A stretch of DNA of 64,000 nt from Duganella aceris (GCF_011090165.1 NZ_JAADJT010000006.1:124001-188000), one strand, 5' to 3'. Positions 28,780-39,144 are shown, numbered from the stretch's first letter. Numbers and translations: made by a program. Notes: generated by a model not told the origin, from the letters alone.

Positions 28780-29946
28780 TCACGCCGCACGCAGCGCGTC
28801 GACGATCTTCATGCGCGCCGCGCGCAGGGCCGGCAGCAGGCCGCCGATCACCCCCATCAGCAGCGAAAAGATGAACGTTTTGACCACGATGGCCGGCGTC
28901 AGGCGGAAGCCGAAGGCCAGCTCGGAGAACGATTGGAAATTGGTGGTCGAGAAGGACAGGAACTGCATCGCCGATGCGCAGGCCAATCCCAACGCGCCGC
29001 CCACCACCGCCAGCAGCATGGCCTCGGCCAGGAAGGCGGCGAGTATGCTGCGCCGCTGGAAGCCCAATGCGCGCAAGGTGCCGATCTCGCCGACCCGGTT
29101 GGCGACCGAGGCGTACATGGTGATGGTGGCGCCGATGATGGCGCCGATCGAGAAGATCACCGACAGGATCAGCCCCAGCACGCTGATGAAGGTGGACAGC
29201 GCCTTCGACTGGTCGGAATAGAAGGTCTGTTCGCGCTTGGCGTCCAGCGTCAGGCGCGGATCGGATTCGATGTCCTTCTTGAAGCCGTCGAACAGCGCGG
29301 TGTCGGCCAGCCGCAGCACCATCGCCGAGTAAGCGTTGCGGCGGAAGGCCGGCATCAGCTGGTCGGCATCGCCCCAGATCTCGGAATCGAAGCCGCTGTT
29401 GCCGGCGTCGAACAGGCCGACCACGGTCCACTCGCGCTGGCCGAAGCGCAGCGTCTCGCCGATGCCGGCGCCGGAGAAACGGCGCGCGATGCTGGCGCCG
29501 GCGATCACCTCGGAAGCGCCGGGACGAAACATGCGGCCCGCCGTCAGCTTGACCTGCGGCCGCAGCACCAGCCCGCGCGGTGCGATGCCGCGAATGATGA
29601 CGTTGGACGGCTTGTCCGAACCGCGCTTGTTGAGCGAGATGAGCACCACGGTTTCCTTGGACAGCATCGGCTGGCCATCGGCGCCGAGCGCGATCGCCGG
29701 ATGGCTGGAGACGGTGTTGGCCTGCGCCCGCTCGATCCCGCTCTGCACCTCGGTGTCGGCGGAGCGGCGGATGACGATCACGTTGTCGTATTCGCCGGTG
29801 GTGACCAGCGTGTTGCGCAGGCCCTCGTCCAGCATCAGCACCGTGGCGAACACGAACACCACTAAGGCCAGGCCGGCGCCGGTCAGCGCCGTGGTCAGGC
29901 GTCGCGCCCACAGGTTGCGCGCCACGTAGGACAAGGGAATCTTCAT
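28780..29946 (-). CDS. ABC transporter permease (FtsX/MacB type), second of two
   Basis: A 388-residue inner-membrane permease with one N-terminal transmembrane helix (about 16-40), a large periplasmic MacB-type core, and three C-terminal helices in an FtsX domain (LGLILSVIFSIGAIIGATITMYA, LAAFLAEAMLLAVVGGALGL, VIGGLLPALRAARM). It probably forms a heterodimer with the neighbouring permease. The start overlaps the upstream permease stop by 4 bp. It is the last gene of the exporter operon. Confidence 0.9.
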   Translation of the reverse strand: MKIPLSYVARNLWARRLTTALTGAGLALVVFVFATVLMLDEGLRNTLVTTGEYDNVIVIRRSADTEVQSGIERAQANTVSSHPAIALGADGQPMLSKETVVLISLNKRGSDKPSNVIIRGIAPRGLVLRPQVKLTAGRMFRPGASEVIAGASIARRFSGAGIGETLRFGQREWTVVGLFDAGNSGFDSEIWGDADQLMPAFRRNAYSAMVLRLADTALFDGFKKDIESDPRLTLDAKREQTFYSDQSKALSTFISVLGLILSVIFSIGAIIGATITMYASVANRVGEIGTLRALGFQRRSILAAFLAEAMLLAVVGGALGLACASAMQFLSFSTTNFQSFSELAFGFRLTPAIVVKTFIFSLLMGVIGGLLPALRAARMKIVDALRAA

Positions 29947-31100
29947 CCTATGCTCCTCAAGCCTTCGACGATGTTGACGCGGATCGCGCGTACCGTCGGC
30001 GCGATGGCGGCCACGGTGCCGATCACCAGCGCCGCCAGCATCTGCTGCAGCACCGTCAGCTGCGTCACCTCGAACACCGGGAACATGGTGCCCATCACCT
30101 TGCCGAGGAAGGCCGCGAACGGGAACAGGATCAGGATGCCCAGCGCCGCGCCGAAGGCCGACAGCAGCAGCGATTCACCGAAGATCATCAGCGCCAGGAA
30201 GCCGGGGCCGAAGCCCAGCGCCTTCAGGGTAGCGTATTCGCCCAGCCGTTCGCGCGCGCTCATCGCCATGGTGTTGGCCATCACAGCCGCGATGATGATG
30301 ATCACCACGAAGGACACCACGCGGATCGCCACCACGATCGCCTCCGACATCGAGACGAAGCCGAGCTGGAACGCCTTTTCGGTTTCGGTCAGCGTCTCGG
30401 CCAGCGAGTTGGCGAACTCCTTGTCGACGGCGGAGGAGATCGCGGCCGCGTTCTCCGGCTGGTTGATCTGCACCACGTACACGCCGATCTGGTTGGCGCG
30501 GCGCGGCGACAGCTTCTTGACCGTCTCGTTGACGTAGTCCCAGTGGAAGAACAGCGTGGCGGTGTTGGTGCTGGTTTGCTTGCCGTCGAAGATGCCGCGC
30601 ACGATCAGCTCCCAGTTGCCGGGATAGATCGTGCCTTTCAGCGGAATCACGTCTCCGAGCTTGAAGCCGTATTGGTCCGCCAGCTTGCGGCCGACGATGG
30701 CGCCCTTGCGGTCGCGCAGGAAGGCGGCGCGTTCCTCGGCCGGCAGCAGGTAGTCGGGATAGATGTCCAGATAGCTCTCGCCTGAGATGGCGAACTGCGC
30801 GAAGAAGTTCTTCGGATCCTTGTAGACCCCCTGGAACCAGTTGGCGTAGCCGACGCCCGTCACGCCGGGCACGGCGCGGATGCGCGCCTGGTAGGACAGC
30901 GGCAGCGGGAACACCAGCGAGGTCTTGTTGCGCGTGACCAGCGTGGTGTTGGACGCGCCTTCCGCGCCGGCGTACCAGGCGTTGATCACCGTTTGCAGCA
31001 GGCCGAAGGAAAAGATCGCCACCACCAGGCCGAGTATCGTCAGCGAGGTGCGCAGCTTGTGGCGCATGCTGTTCTTGACGATCAGGCGCAGCGTGTACAT
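29943..31100 (-). CDS. ABC transporter permease (FtsX/MacB type), first of two
   Basis: A 385-residue permease of the same type as its downstream neighbour: N-terminal helix (LRTSLTILGLVVAIFSFGLLQ), periplasmic domain, then an FtsX domain with three helices (VVSFVVIIIIAAVMANTMAMSARERLGEYATLKALGF). The 'ARERLGEYATLKALG' loop is the usual contact with the ATPase. It lies 3 bp after the ATPase gene and overlaps the next permease gene by 4 bp. Export of a lipophilic compound, peptide or lipoprotein is inferred from family. Confidence 0.9.
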   Translation of the reverse strand: MYTLRLIVKNSMRHKLRTSLTILGLVVAIFSFGLLQTVINAWYAGAEGASNTTLVTRNKTSLVFPLPLSYQARIRAVPGVTGVGYANWFQGVYKDPKNFFAQFAISGESYLDIYPDYLLPAEERAAFLRDRKGAIVGRKLADQYGFKLGDVIPLKGTIYPGNWELIVRGIFDGKQTSTNTATLFFHWDYVNETVKKLSPRRANQIGVYVVQINQPENAAAISSAVDKEFANSLAETLTETEKAFQLGFVSMSEAIVVAIRVVSFVVIIIIAAVMANTMAMSARERLGEYATLKALGFGPGFLALMIFGESLLLSAFGAALGILILFPFAAFLGKVMGTMFPVFEVTQLTVLQQMLAALVIGTVAAIAPTVRAIRVNIVEGLRSIG

Positions 31101-31103
31101 GGC

Positions 31104-31793
31104 CTACGCCGCCTCGCCGGCGATCAGTTCACCTTTTTCCAGATGAATCATGGTGCGCGCCTGCGCCGCCGCGTGCCCGTCGTGGGTGACCATGATGATG
31201 GTCTTGCCCAGTTGCTGGTTCAGCTGCTGCAGCAGGGCCAGGATCTCGCTGGCGGAGGTGCGGTCAAGGTCGCCGGTAGGTTCGTCGGCGACGATCAGCG
31301 TCGGATCGGTGACGATGGCGCGGGCGATGGCGACGCGCTGCTGCTGGCCGCCGGACAGCTCGTTGGGCGTGTGGTCCATGCGGTCCGCCAGGTTGACCAT
31401 CTCCAGCGTCAGCTCAACGCGCTCGCGCCGTTCGCGTCGCGACAAGGGTGTCAGCAGCAGCGGCAGTTCGACGTTCTCGAACGCCGACAGCACCGGCATC
31501 AGGTTATAGAACTGGAAGATGAAACCGACATTGGCCGCGCGCCAGTGCGCCAGGTCGGTCTCGCCCATGCCGGCGATATCCAGGCCGGCGATGCGCAGCA
31601 CGCCGTGGTCCGGCTTGTCGATGCCGGCGATCAGGTTGAGCAGCGTGCTCTTGCCCGAACCGGAAGGGCCCATCAGCGCCGTGAAGTCGCCGGCCGGTAT
31701 CGACAGGCTTATATCGCGCAGCACCTCCACCACCTGGTCGCCGCGTCGGTAGGATTTGGCCAGGTGCTCGATCAGTACCAGCGGCTCGCTCAT
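31104..31793 (-). CDS. ABC transporter ATP-binding protein (LolD/MacB type)
   Basis: A 229-residue ATPase with Walker [10 protein letters not shown] (about residue 41), signature [14 protein letters not shown], Walker [13 protein letters not shown] and an H-loop in MVTHDGHA. The [22 protein letters not shown] stretch is typical of the LolD/MacB (type VII) class that powers periplasmic conformational work by FtsX-domain permeases. It overlaps the membrane-fusion gene by 4 bp, so one transcript encodes fusion protein, ATPase and both permeases. Confidence 0.95.
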   Translation of the reverse strand: MSEPLVLIEHLAKSYRRGDQVVEVLRDISLSIPAGDFTALMGPSGSGKSTLLNLIAGIDKPDHGVLRIAGLDIAGMGETDLAHWRAANVGFIFQFYNLMPVLSAFENVELPLLLTPLSRRERRERVELTLEMVNLADRMDHTPNELSGGQQQRVAIARAIVTDPTLIVADEPTGDLDRTSASEILALLQQLNQQLGKTIIMVTHDGHAAAQARTMIHLEKGELIAGEAA

Positions 31794-33010
31794 TTCTTCG
31801 CCATCGCGACGGCCTGGCCGTCCTGCAGCTTGGGATCCGGCGCCAGCACCACTTTCTGGCCGGGCTTCACGCCGCGCACCTCCACCAGCTCGCCGATCTT
31901 GCGGCCCTGCGTGACCGCGACTTGCGTGACCTTGTCGGCATCGGCCACGAACACCACCGGCTTGCCGTCGCGCGTGACGATGGCGGCCGGCTGCACGGCG
32001 GTGACGGGCTGGCGGTCTTCCGCCGGCACCGCCTTGGACAGGAAGGCCACCTTGGCGCTCATGTCCGGCAACACGCGCGGATCGCGGTCGACGAAGCGCA
32101 CCTTGACCAGCAAGGTCGCCTTGCTGCGGTCCACGGTCGGCACAGTGCGCGAGACGGTGCCGGCCAGCCGCAGTTCGGGGAAGGCGTCGAGCTGGATCTC
32201 GGCCGGCTGGTCGACGCGGATCTTGCTCAGGCTCGACTCGGAGACGTCGGCCTCGACCTCCAGCGTATCCATGTCGGCGATGGTGACCACCGCGCCCTTG
32301 CTGTCGGCGGCGGAGGAGAAGGGGGTGATGTTGTCGCCGACATTGGCGTTCTTGGTCAGGATCACACCGTCGAACGGCGCGCGGATCACCGTCTGGTCCA
32401 GCGCCACCTGCGCCGCCTGCGCGTTGGCGCGCGCGGCGGCGATGGCGGCGGTGTAGCCGGATATGTTGGCCTTGGCCTTGTTCAGCCGCGCTTGCGCGGT
32501 GTCGTAGCTGGCGGCGGCGATGAATTTCTGGTCCAGCAGATCGCCGGTGCGCTTGAAGTTGGCCTGGGCGTCGAGCAGCTCGGCCTGGCCTTGCTCCAGG
32601 TTCGCCTGCGCCACCTTGACGTTGGCCTGCGCCTGGCCGAGCGAGGCGCCGACGTCACGGTTTTCCAGCCGCGCCACCACTTCATCCTTCTTCACCCGGC
32701 TGCCTTCGAGCACGCCCAGCCACTCCAGCCGGCCGGTGGCCTTGGACGACAGCGCCGCCTTGCGCTGCGCCACCACGTAGCCGGTGGCGTTGAGCAGCGT
32801 GTAGTTCTGCGCCGGATAGGCCTGGGCCACGGTCACGGTCTCCACGCTGGTCTTGCCGGCGAATCGGCCGAGCGCGACGCTCGCGCCCAGCCCCACGACC
32901 ACCACCGCCAGCACGATCCTGCCCCAGCGCCGGCGGCGCGAGCGCTGTCCCTGGACCTGTGGTGCCGCGCCGCGTTCTATCTTCAGACGGGAAATGTCGG
33001 GAGTCGCCAC
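31790..33010 (-). CDS. HlyD/MacA-family periplasmic adaptor subunit
   Basis: A 406-residue membrane-fusion protein with one inner-membrane helix (about 33-50), a lipoyl/barrel-sandwich domain split by a long coiled-coil hairpin (about 120-215, rich in Ala/Gln/Lys), and beta-barrel and membrane-proximal domains. It bridges the MacB-like transporter to an outer-membrane channel, which is not encoded here. The start was set at GTG 33010, seven bases after GAGG; the open frame continues 62 codons upstream through non-conserved sequence and into the 5' end of the divergent gene. Confidence 0.88.
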   Translation of the reverse strand: MATPDISRLKIERGAAPQVQGQRSRRRRWGRIVLAVVVVGLGASVALGRFAGKTSVETVTVAQAYPAQNYTLLNATGYVVAQRKAALSSKATGRLEWLGVLEGSRVKKDEVVARLENRDVGASLGQAQANVKVAQANLEQGQAELLDAQANFKRTGDLLDQKFIAAASYDTAQARLNKAKANISGYTAAIAAARANAQAAQVALDQTVIRAPFDGVILTKNANVGDNITPFSSAADSKGAVVTIADMDTLEVEADVSESSLSKIRVDQPAEIQLDAFPELRLAGTVSRTVPTVDRSKATLLVKVRFVDRDPRVLPDMSAKVAFLSKAVPAEDRQPVTAVQPAAIVTRDGKPVVFVADADKVTQVAVTQGRKIGELVEVRGVKPGQKVVLAPDPKLQDGQAVAMAKK

Positions 33011-33161
33011 GATGGACCTCAAGCTCGCTATTATCAATCCGCCAATAGTGGAGCAAAAAAGCGGGAATCGCAAGCGCGTCGGCATGGTATGTGCGGTCAG
33101 GCACATACCAGCGTCGGCTTGCGTGCCAGTATGCAGACTTTCGTACTTCGCAGCCCACATC

Positions 33162-34451
33162 ATGACTTCCACGGAATCGCAAGCGCTGTTGCACACCTTG
33201 CAGCGGGACTCCTTCGACTACTTCATCAACGAAGTCAATCCGGCCAATGGACTGGTGCGCGACAAGACCGAAGACGATTGGCCGGCCAGCATCGCGGCGG
33301 TGGGCATGGCGTTGACGGTGTATCCGATCGGCGTCGAACGCGGCTGCATGCCGCGCGACGACGCGGTGGCGCGCACGCTGACCACCTTGCGCTTCTTCGC
33401 CGCCAGCGAGCAAAGCGACTCGCCGACCGCCAGCGGCTACAAGGGTTTCTACTATCACTTCCTCGACATGGAGAGCGGGGCGCGGGTGTGGAACTGCGAG
33501 CTGTCCAGCATCGACACCGCGCTGCTGATCGCCGGCGTGCTGACCGCCGCCGGCTACTTCACCGCCGACACGCCGGACGAGCGCGAGATCCGCGAACTGG
33601 CCGACATGCTGTACCGCCGCGTCGACTGGCAATGGATGCGCGGCCGCAAGCGGCTGATGTGCCACGGCTGGAAACCGGAGAAGGGCTTCCTGCGCTGGCA
33701 TTGGGAAGGCTACGACGAAGCGCTGATCCTGTACATCCTGGCGCTGGGATCGCCGACCTTTCCCGTGGAGCGCGACAGCTACGACGCCTGGGCCAGCAGC
33801 TACGAGTGGAAATCCATCTACGGCATCGACTACCTGTACGCTGGGCCGCTCTTCATTCATCAGATGTCGCACATCTGGCTGGACATGCGCGGCATCCGCG
33901 ACGATTTCATGCGCGCGCATGACCTGGATTATTTCGAGAACAGCCGCCGCGCCACGCAGGTGCAGCAGCGCTACGCGATCGAGAATCCGCTCGGCTTCCC
34001 CGATTACAGCGAGCTATGTTGGGGCATCACCGCCAGCGACGGCCCCGGCCCGGCGACGCGCAAGATCGACGGCGTGCAGCGCAAGTTCTTCGACTACGTG
34101 GGGCGCGGCGCGCCGTACGGGCCGGACGACGGCACGCTGGCGCCATGGGCGGTGGCCGCCTCGCTGCCGTTCGCACCGGAGATCGTACTGCCGAGCATCG
34201 AGCACTATCAGGGGCTGCATTTGTGCGAGAAAAATCCCTACGGCTTCAAGGCCTCGTTCTCGACCACTTTCCACTACGGAAAAGGCTGCGGCCGTTGGGT
34301 ATCGCCATACCACTTCGGCATCAACGAAGGCCCGACGGTGATCATGGTGGAAAACCATTTACACGATTTCCCCTGGAACCTAATGCGCCGCAACGACTAC
34401 CTGCAACAAGGCCTGCGCCGCGCCGGTTTCAGCGGCGGTTGGTTGGAGTAG
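33162..34451 (+). CDS. Glucoamylase-family (PF10091-type) glycoside hydrolase
   Basis: A 429-residue (alpha/alpha)6-barrel protein of the 'glycoamylase' family, which includes endo-beta-1,2-glucanases (GH144-like) and the hydrolase-like domain of cyclic beta-1,2-glucan synthases. Landmarks are LQRDSFDYFINEVNP at the start, GLVRDKT, and the GFKASFSTTFHYGKG and 'GPTVIMVENH' stretches near the end. No signal peptide is apparent, so it may act in the cytoplasm on an imported oligosaccharide. It is divergent from the exporter operon. The ATG has no strong ribosome site; specificity is not predictable by eye. Confidence 0.8.
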   Translation: MTSTESQALLHTLQRDSFDYFINEVNPANGLVRDKTEDDWPASIAAVGMALTVYPIGVERGCMPRDDAVARTLTTLRFFAASEQSDSPTASGYKGFYYHFLDMESGARVWNCELSSIDTALLIAGVLTAAGYFTADTPDEREIRELADMLYRRVDWQWMRGRKRLMCHGWKPEKGFLRWHWEGYDEALILYILALGSPTFPVERDSYDAWASSYEWKSIYGIDYLYAGPLFIHQMSHIWLDMRGIRDDFMRAHDLDYFENSRRATQVQQRYAIENPLGFPDYSELCWGITASDGPGPATRKIDGVQRKFFDYVGRGAPYGPDDGTLAPWAVAASLPFAPEIVLPSIEHYQGLHLCEKNPYGFKASFSTTFHYGKGCGRWVSPYHFGINEGPTVIMVENHLHDFPWNLMRRNDYLQQGLRRAGFSGGWLE

Positions 34452-34553
34452 GTTCGTTTTTTTGATCCAAATCCACACTGGACTCCATAGCGCGGATACA
34501 TTGTGTAATCGCTGCGGGAATAACGGCTTGTGGCCGCACCCGGCCAGGCTCAA

Positions 34554-35597
34554 CTATTTCGCGTCCATCCTTGCCTTGATTGTCGCGGTCGCCAGCTTGA
34601 GGGCTTCGTCCAGCGCGTCCCTCGGCGCGACTACGCGGTCGGGCTGTATGCCGATGCTTTCCCAGTTGCTGCGTGAGATGTTGTTGACGGCGCGGGTCAC
34701 CGAGATCGAGGCCAGCAGGTGCCGCGATACCGGCGGCGCGGCGCGGACTTGCGCGTCGCCCTGCGTCGGGGCGCCCACCACTACCGCGCGCTTGTATTGC
34801 TGTAGGTCGTAGGCGAAGCCCTCGGCCGCCGCGCCAGTGCGCTCGCTGACCAGCACATACAGCGGCTTGCGCCCGCCGAAGCGCTTGCCGGCCACGTCGG
34901 CGCGGGTCCAGTATTCGGTCACGACCTTGCCGTCGCGGTCGACCTGGTCGTGCAGGTGGATCTGCTTGTCGATGATGACGTAGCTGCGGGTGTCGGTCAG
35001 CACGTAGCTGCTCAGCCACGCCGCCATCTCCTGGCTGTCGCCGGCGGCGTCGCGCAGGTCGATGATCAGCGCGGCGTTGTCCGCCGCCTGCGACATGAAG
35101 CGGCCCACAGCCTCCACCGATGCCCGGTCCACCGGCGCGAAGCGGTTGATCTGCACGTAGCCGATGTTGCCGGCCAGCGCCTCGTACTTGCGTAGCCCGA
35201 AGTTGTCCGCCGGCGGTAGCGGCGGCGCGGGCCGTTGCCGGATGTCGGTCAGGTCGTAGGGCACGTATTCCAGCCGGGTATGGCGGTCCGGCAGCACCTC
35301 GGCTAGGTCGCGCGAGACGCGCGAGGACAGCACGCGGGCGCTGGTGACGTCGTCGTAGTCGCCGCGCGCCAGACGCTTGCGCAGGTCGTCCGCCGCCAGC
35401 TTGGCCTTGCCGGCGTTGACATGTGTCGCCGCCAGCTGGCGCGCGTATTCATTGACGATGCCGGCGCGGGTCGGCGTGTCCAGCACCTCGTCCAGCGCCT
35501 GCGGCGGCGACGTCGGCGCCTGCGCGCGGGCCGCCATCGTCGTCAACAGCAAAGCAGCAGCAATCCATCCGGAACGGCCCAAGATACACCCCTTCAT
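34554..35597 (-). CDS. S41-family peptidase-like protein, probably inactive
   Basis: A 347-residue exported protein with a signal peptide (residues 1-25, ending AARAQA) and a tail-specific-protease/IRBP-like S41 domain (GNIGYVQINRFAP near residue 160). In S41 enzymes the catalytic serine lies in a SAAE-type motif; here the matching sequence is SERTGAAAEGFAY, with Ala where Ser is expected. That suggests a non-catalytic homologue, unless another serine has taken over. The start at 35597 gives a proper signal peptide; the open frame extends 30 codons further without one. Confidence 0.75.
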   Translation of the reverse strand: MKGCILGRSGWIAAALLLTTMAARAQAPTSPPQALDEVLDTPTRAGIVNEYARQLAATHVNAGKAKLAADDLRKRLARGDYDDVTSARVLSSRVSRDLAEVLPDRHTRLEYVPYDLTDIRQRPAPPLPPADNFGLRKYEALAGNIGYVQINRFAPVDRASVEAVGRFMSQAADNAALIIDLRDAAGDSQEMAAWLSSYVLTDTRSYVIIDKQIHLHDQVDRDGKVVTEYWTRADVAGKRFGGRKPLYVLVSERTGAAAEGFAYDLQQYKRAVVVGAPTQGDAQVRAAPPVSRHLLASISVTRAVNNISRSNWESIGIQPDRVVAPRDALDEALKLATATIKARMDAK

Positions 35598-35701
35598 ATG
35601 GCGTTGGTTTGAAAATAATCTTAACACTTTCCAACTAGAAAATACCGGCACCGGCAACGGCGCGATACAATCTCGCCTTTCCCCCAAAAGCCTTTTCTCC
35701 G

Positions 35702-36481
35702 ATGACGATCCCGACCTCTATCCTGGATGCGCTTGCGCGCGCCGATATTTCCTGGCGCCCGCTGTTGATCGAGGGCCTGGAGGCCATGATGAAGGCCACC
35801 CCCGATTACCTGCCGCAACTGGCGCAGGACCAGTACCTGCCGACCGGGCAACGCCTGTTCGCCGCCTTCGCGCTGCCGCTGGATAAAGTGCGCTATATAT
35901 TGGTGGGGGAAGGTCCGTACCCGCGCGAAGCGAGCGCGACCGGCGTGTGCTTCATGGACGGCGCCGTCGGCAGCCTGTGGTCGGTCGAGGAGGGCGGCGG
36001 CCTGTCGAAACCGGTCAACAAGGCCACCTCGCTGCGCAACTTCATGAAGATGCTGCTGGTGGCCGACGGCCAACTGCAGCTGGACAATACCGCCGGCGAA
36101 GCGATGGCGGCGGTCTCGGCCAAGGCCCGCAGCGGCGCCGGCAGCCATATCCTGACCCTGGCCGACATGCAGCAAAAGCTGACCGACCAAGGCTTCCTGC
36201 TGCTGAACGCCTCGCTGGTGTTCCGCAGCCACGTCGCCCCGGCCAAGGACGCCAAGGCCTGGCTGCCGTTCTTCGAGACCGTGATGCAGGGCCTGGCCGC
36301 GCAGGCGACCACCACGCCGACAATGATCCTCTGGGGCAAGATCGCCGAGCTGCTGAGTAAATTGCCTGTAATGAAAGATTTCCCGCAGATCGCCGCCGAG
36401 CACCCCTACAACCTGAGTTTTATCGGCAACACGCAGATGCATGCGCTGTTCAAGCCGATGCGGCTATTGAACGGAAACTGA
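35702..36481 (+). CDS. Uracil-DNA glycosylase-fold protein with atypical active-site motifs
   Basis: A 259-residue protein resembling family-1 uracil-DNA glycosylases in overall layout: VRYILVGEGPYPREASATG near residue 62 corresponds to motif A, a hydrophobic 'MILWGKIAELL' strand lies near 205, and EHPYNLSFIGN corresponds to the HPSPLS loop. The catalytic Asp of the usual GQDPYH is absent (GEGPYP). It may be a divergent glycosylase using another residue, or a non-catalytic DNA-binding relative. It is divergent from the S41-like gene; the upstream ribosome site is weak. Confidence 0.7.
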   Translation: MTIPTSILDALARADISWRPLLIEGLEAMMKATPDYLPQLAQDQYLPTGQRLFAAFALPLDKVRYILVGEGPYPREASATGVCFMDGAVGSLWSVEEGGGLSKPVNKATSLRNFMKMLLVADGQLQLDNTAGEAMAAVSAKARSGAGSHILTLADMQQKLTDQGFLLLNASLVFRSHVAPAKDAKAWLPFFETVMQGLAAQATTTPTMILWGKIAELLSKLPVMKDFPQIAAEHPYNLSFIGNTQMHALFKPMRLLNGN

Positions 36482-36508
36482 GGGCTCCCGGCAAGCTTTG
36501 TTAAAGTT

Positions 36509-36537
36509 TGGTATACTTGACTAAATCGATCAACTAA
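36509..36537 (+). promoter_or_regulatory. isc promoter: extended -10 overlapped by an IscR type-1 site
   Basis: An extended -10 element TGGTATACT spans 36509-36517. Bases 36513-36537 match the 25-bp IscR type-1 motif (ATASYYGACT...RRSTAT) at about 22 positions by eye, beginning ATACTTGACT. IscR carrying [2Fe-2S] would therefore cover the start point and repress its own operon when clusters are plentiful, as in E. coli. The expected start of transcription is near 36524. Confidence 0.75.
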
Positions 36538-36590
36538 TCAGGGCTTAGGTCCGCTGAAGAGGTCGATATTCTAACCCAACCGAGGTAGTG

Positions 36591-37067
36591 ATGCGTCTGA
36601 CCACCAAAGGCCGTTTTGCTGTGACTGCGATGATCGATCTGGCTTTGCGCCAAGGCAAAGGCCCGGTCACGCTCTCCGGCATCAGCCAGCGCCAGGCGAT
36701 CTCGCTGTCCTACCTGGAACAGTTGTTCGGCAAGCTGCGCCGCCATGAGATCGTCGAATCGATCCGCGGCCCGGGCGGCGGCTACAGTCTGGCGCGCCGC
36801 GCCGACAAGGTCACCGTGGCCGACATCATCATCGCCGTCGATGAGCCGCTCGACGCGACCCAGTGCGGCGGCAAGGAAAATTGCCACGGCGCCGACGCCG
36901 CCAGCGGCGCGCGCTGCATGACCCATGAGCTGTGGGCCACGCTGAATGAAAAAATGGTTGATTACCTGGATTCCGTGTCGCTGCAGGATCTGGTCGATCA
37001 ACAGAAGTTAAAGAATGCTGAACAAAACGTGGTCGTGATGCACCGTAACCACGCCGCGCTTGGTTAA
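36591..37067 (+). CDS. iscR: Fe-S cluster-responsive regulator IscR
   Basis: A 158-residue Rrf2-family winged-helix protein: [19 protein letters not shown] start and recognition region [19 protein letters not shown]. The cluster ligands are Cys-x5-Cys-x10-Cys (CGGKENC then ARC) followed by MTHELW, which supplies the His-region. The second spacing is longer than the x5 of E. coli IscR. It represses the isc operon when it holds [2Fe-2S]. The ATG at 36591 follows GAGG. It is the first gene of the isc operon. Confidence 0.96.
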   Translation: MRLTTKGRFAVTAMIDLALRQGKGPVTLSGISQRQAISLSYLEQLFGKLRRHEIVESIRGPGGGYSLARRADKVTVADIIIAVDEPLDATQCGGKENCHGADAASGARCMTHELWATLNEKMVDYLDSVSLQDLVDQQKLKNAEQNVVVMHRNHAALG

Positions 37068-37093
37068 GAGATAACTGTAAACGGAGTCACCAG

Positions 37094-38350
<1,257 letters not shown>

Positions 38351-38374
38351 TTTTACAGATACAGGAGCATCAAC

Positions 38375-38764
38375 ATGGCATACTCGGAAAAAGTACTGGA
38401 CCACTACGAAAACCCGCGCAACGTGGGCGCTTTCGAAAAGGGCGATGAATCGGTCGGCACCGGCATGGTCGGCGCGCCCGCCTGCGGCGACGTCATGAAG
38501 CTGCAAATCAAGGTCGGCGCCGATGGCCTGATCGAAGATGCGAAGTTCAAGACCTATGGCTGCGGTTCGGCCATCGCTTCGAGCTCGCTGGTGACCGAAT
38601 GGGTCAAGGGCAAGACGCTGGATCAGGCGCTGGCCATCAAGAACACCCAGATCGCCGAAGAACTGGCGCTGCCACCGGTGAAGATCCACTGCTCGATCCT
38701 GGCGGAAGACGCCATCAAGGCGGCGGTGCTGGATTACCAGACCAAGCATCCAGTCGCAGCGTAA
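38375..38764 (+). CDS. iscU: Iron-sulfur cluster scaffold IscU
   Basis: A 129-residue scaffold protein on which IscS sulfur and iron are assembled into [2Fe-2S] clusters. The three ligand cysteines are present in PACGDVM (about 37, with the conserved Asp), [12 protein letters not shown] (63) and [13 protein letters not shown] (106). The LPPVKIHC stretch is the HscA-recognition motif. A bulged hairpin lies in the gap before iscA. Confidence 0.98.
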   Translation: MAYSEKVLDHYENPRNVGAFEKGDESVGTGMVGAPACGDVMKLQIKVGADGLIEDAKFKTYGCGSAIASSSLVTEWVKGKTLDQALAIKNTQIAEELALPPVKIHCSILAEDAIKAAVLDYQTKHPVAA

Positions 38765-38770
38765 ACAACA

Positions 38771-38799
38771 CGCCGTCCCCCGCGCAACCGGGGGCGGCG
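38771..38799 (+). other. Intercistronic hairpin between iscU and iscA
   Basis: CGCCGTCCCCCG pairs with CGGGGGCGGCG across a short loop, with one bulged T. No T-run follows, so it is more likely an mRNA stability or processing element than a terminator. Confidence 0.45.
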
Positions 38800-38811
38800 C
38801 GGGAGAATCAA

Positions 38812-39135
38812 ATGGCAATCACCCTGACCGAAAAAGCAGCTAAACACATCAACCGCTACATCGAGCGCCGCGGCAAGGGCGTCGGTTTGCGTTTTGGCGT
38901 GCGCACCACCGGCTGCTCGGGCCTGGCCTACAAGCTGGAATACGTGGACGAGATGGACGCCGAAGACAGCGTCTTCGAATCGCACGGCGTGAAGGTCTTC
39001 GTTGATCCGAAAAGCCTGCCGTACATCGACGGCACCGAGCTCGATTTCGCGCGCGAAGGCTTGAACGAAGGCTTCAAGTTCAACAACCCGAACGAGAAAG
39101 ACGCTTGCGGTTGCGGCGAAAGCTTCCGCATCTGA
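38812..39135 (+). CDS. iscA: Iron-sulfur cluster assembly protein IscA
   Basis: A 107-residue A-type carrier with the three conserved cysteines in TGCSGLAY (about residue 35) and CGCGESF near the C-terminus. It delivers iron or clusters to [4Fe-4S] targets. The ATG at 38812 has GGGAG upstream. It is followed 9 bp later by hscB in the usual isc order. Confidence 0.97.
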   Translation: MAITLTEKAAKHINRYIERRGKGVGLRFGVRTTGCSGLAYKLEYVDEMDAEDSVFESHGVKVFVDPKSLPYIDGTELDFAREGLNEGFKFNNPNEKDACGCGESFRI

Positions 39136-39144
39136 TAAGCCGCC

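Noticed and set aside
33011..33196. N-terminal extension of the HlyD-like protein
   Set aside because: The extra 62 codons are non-conserved in form, overlap the 5' end of the divergent hydrolase gene, and a GTG with GAGG spacing begins the family-like sequence at 33010.
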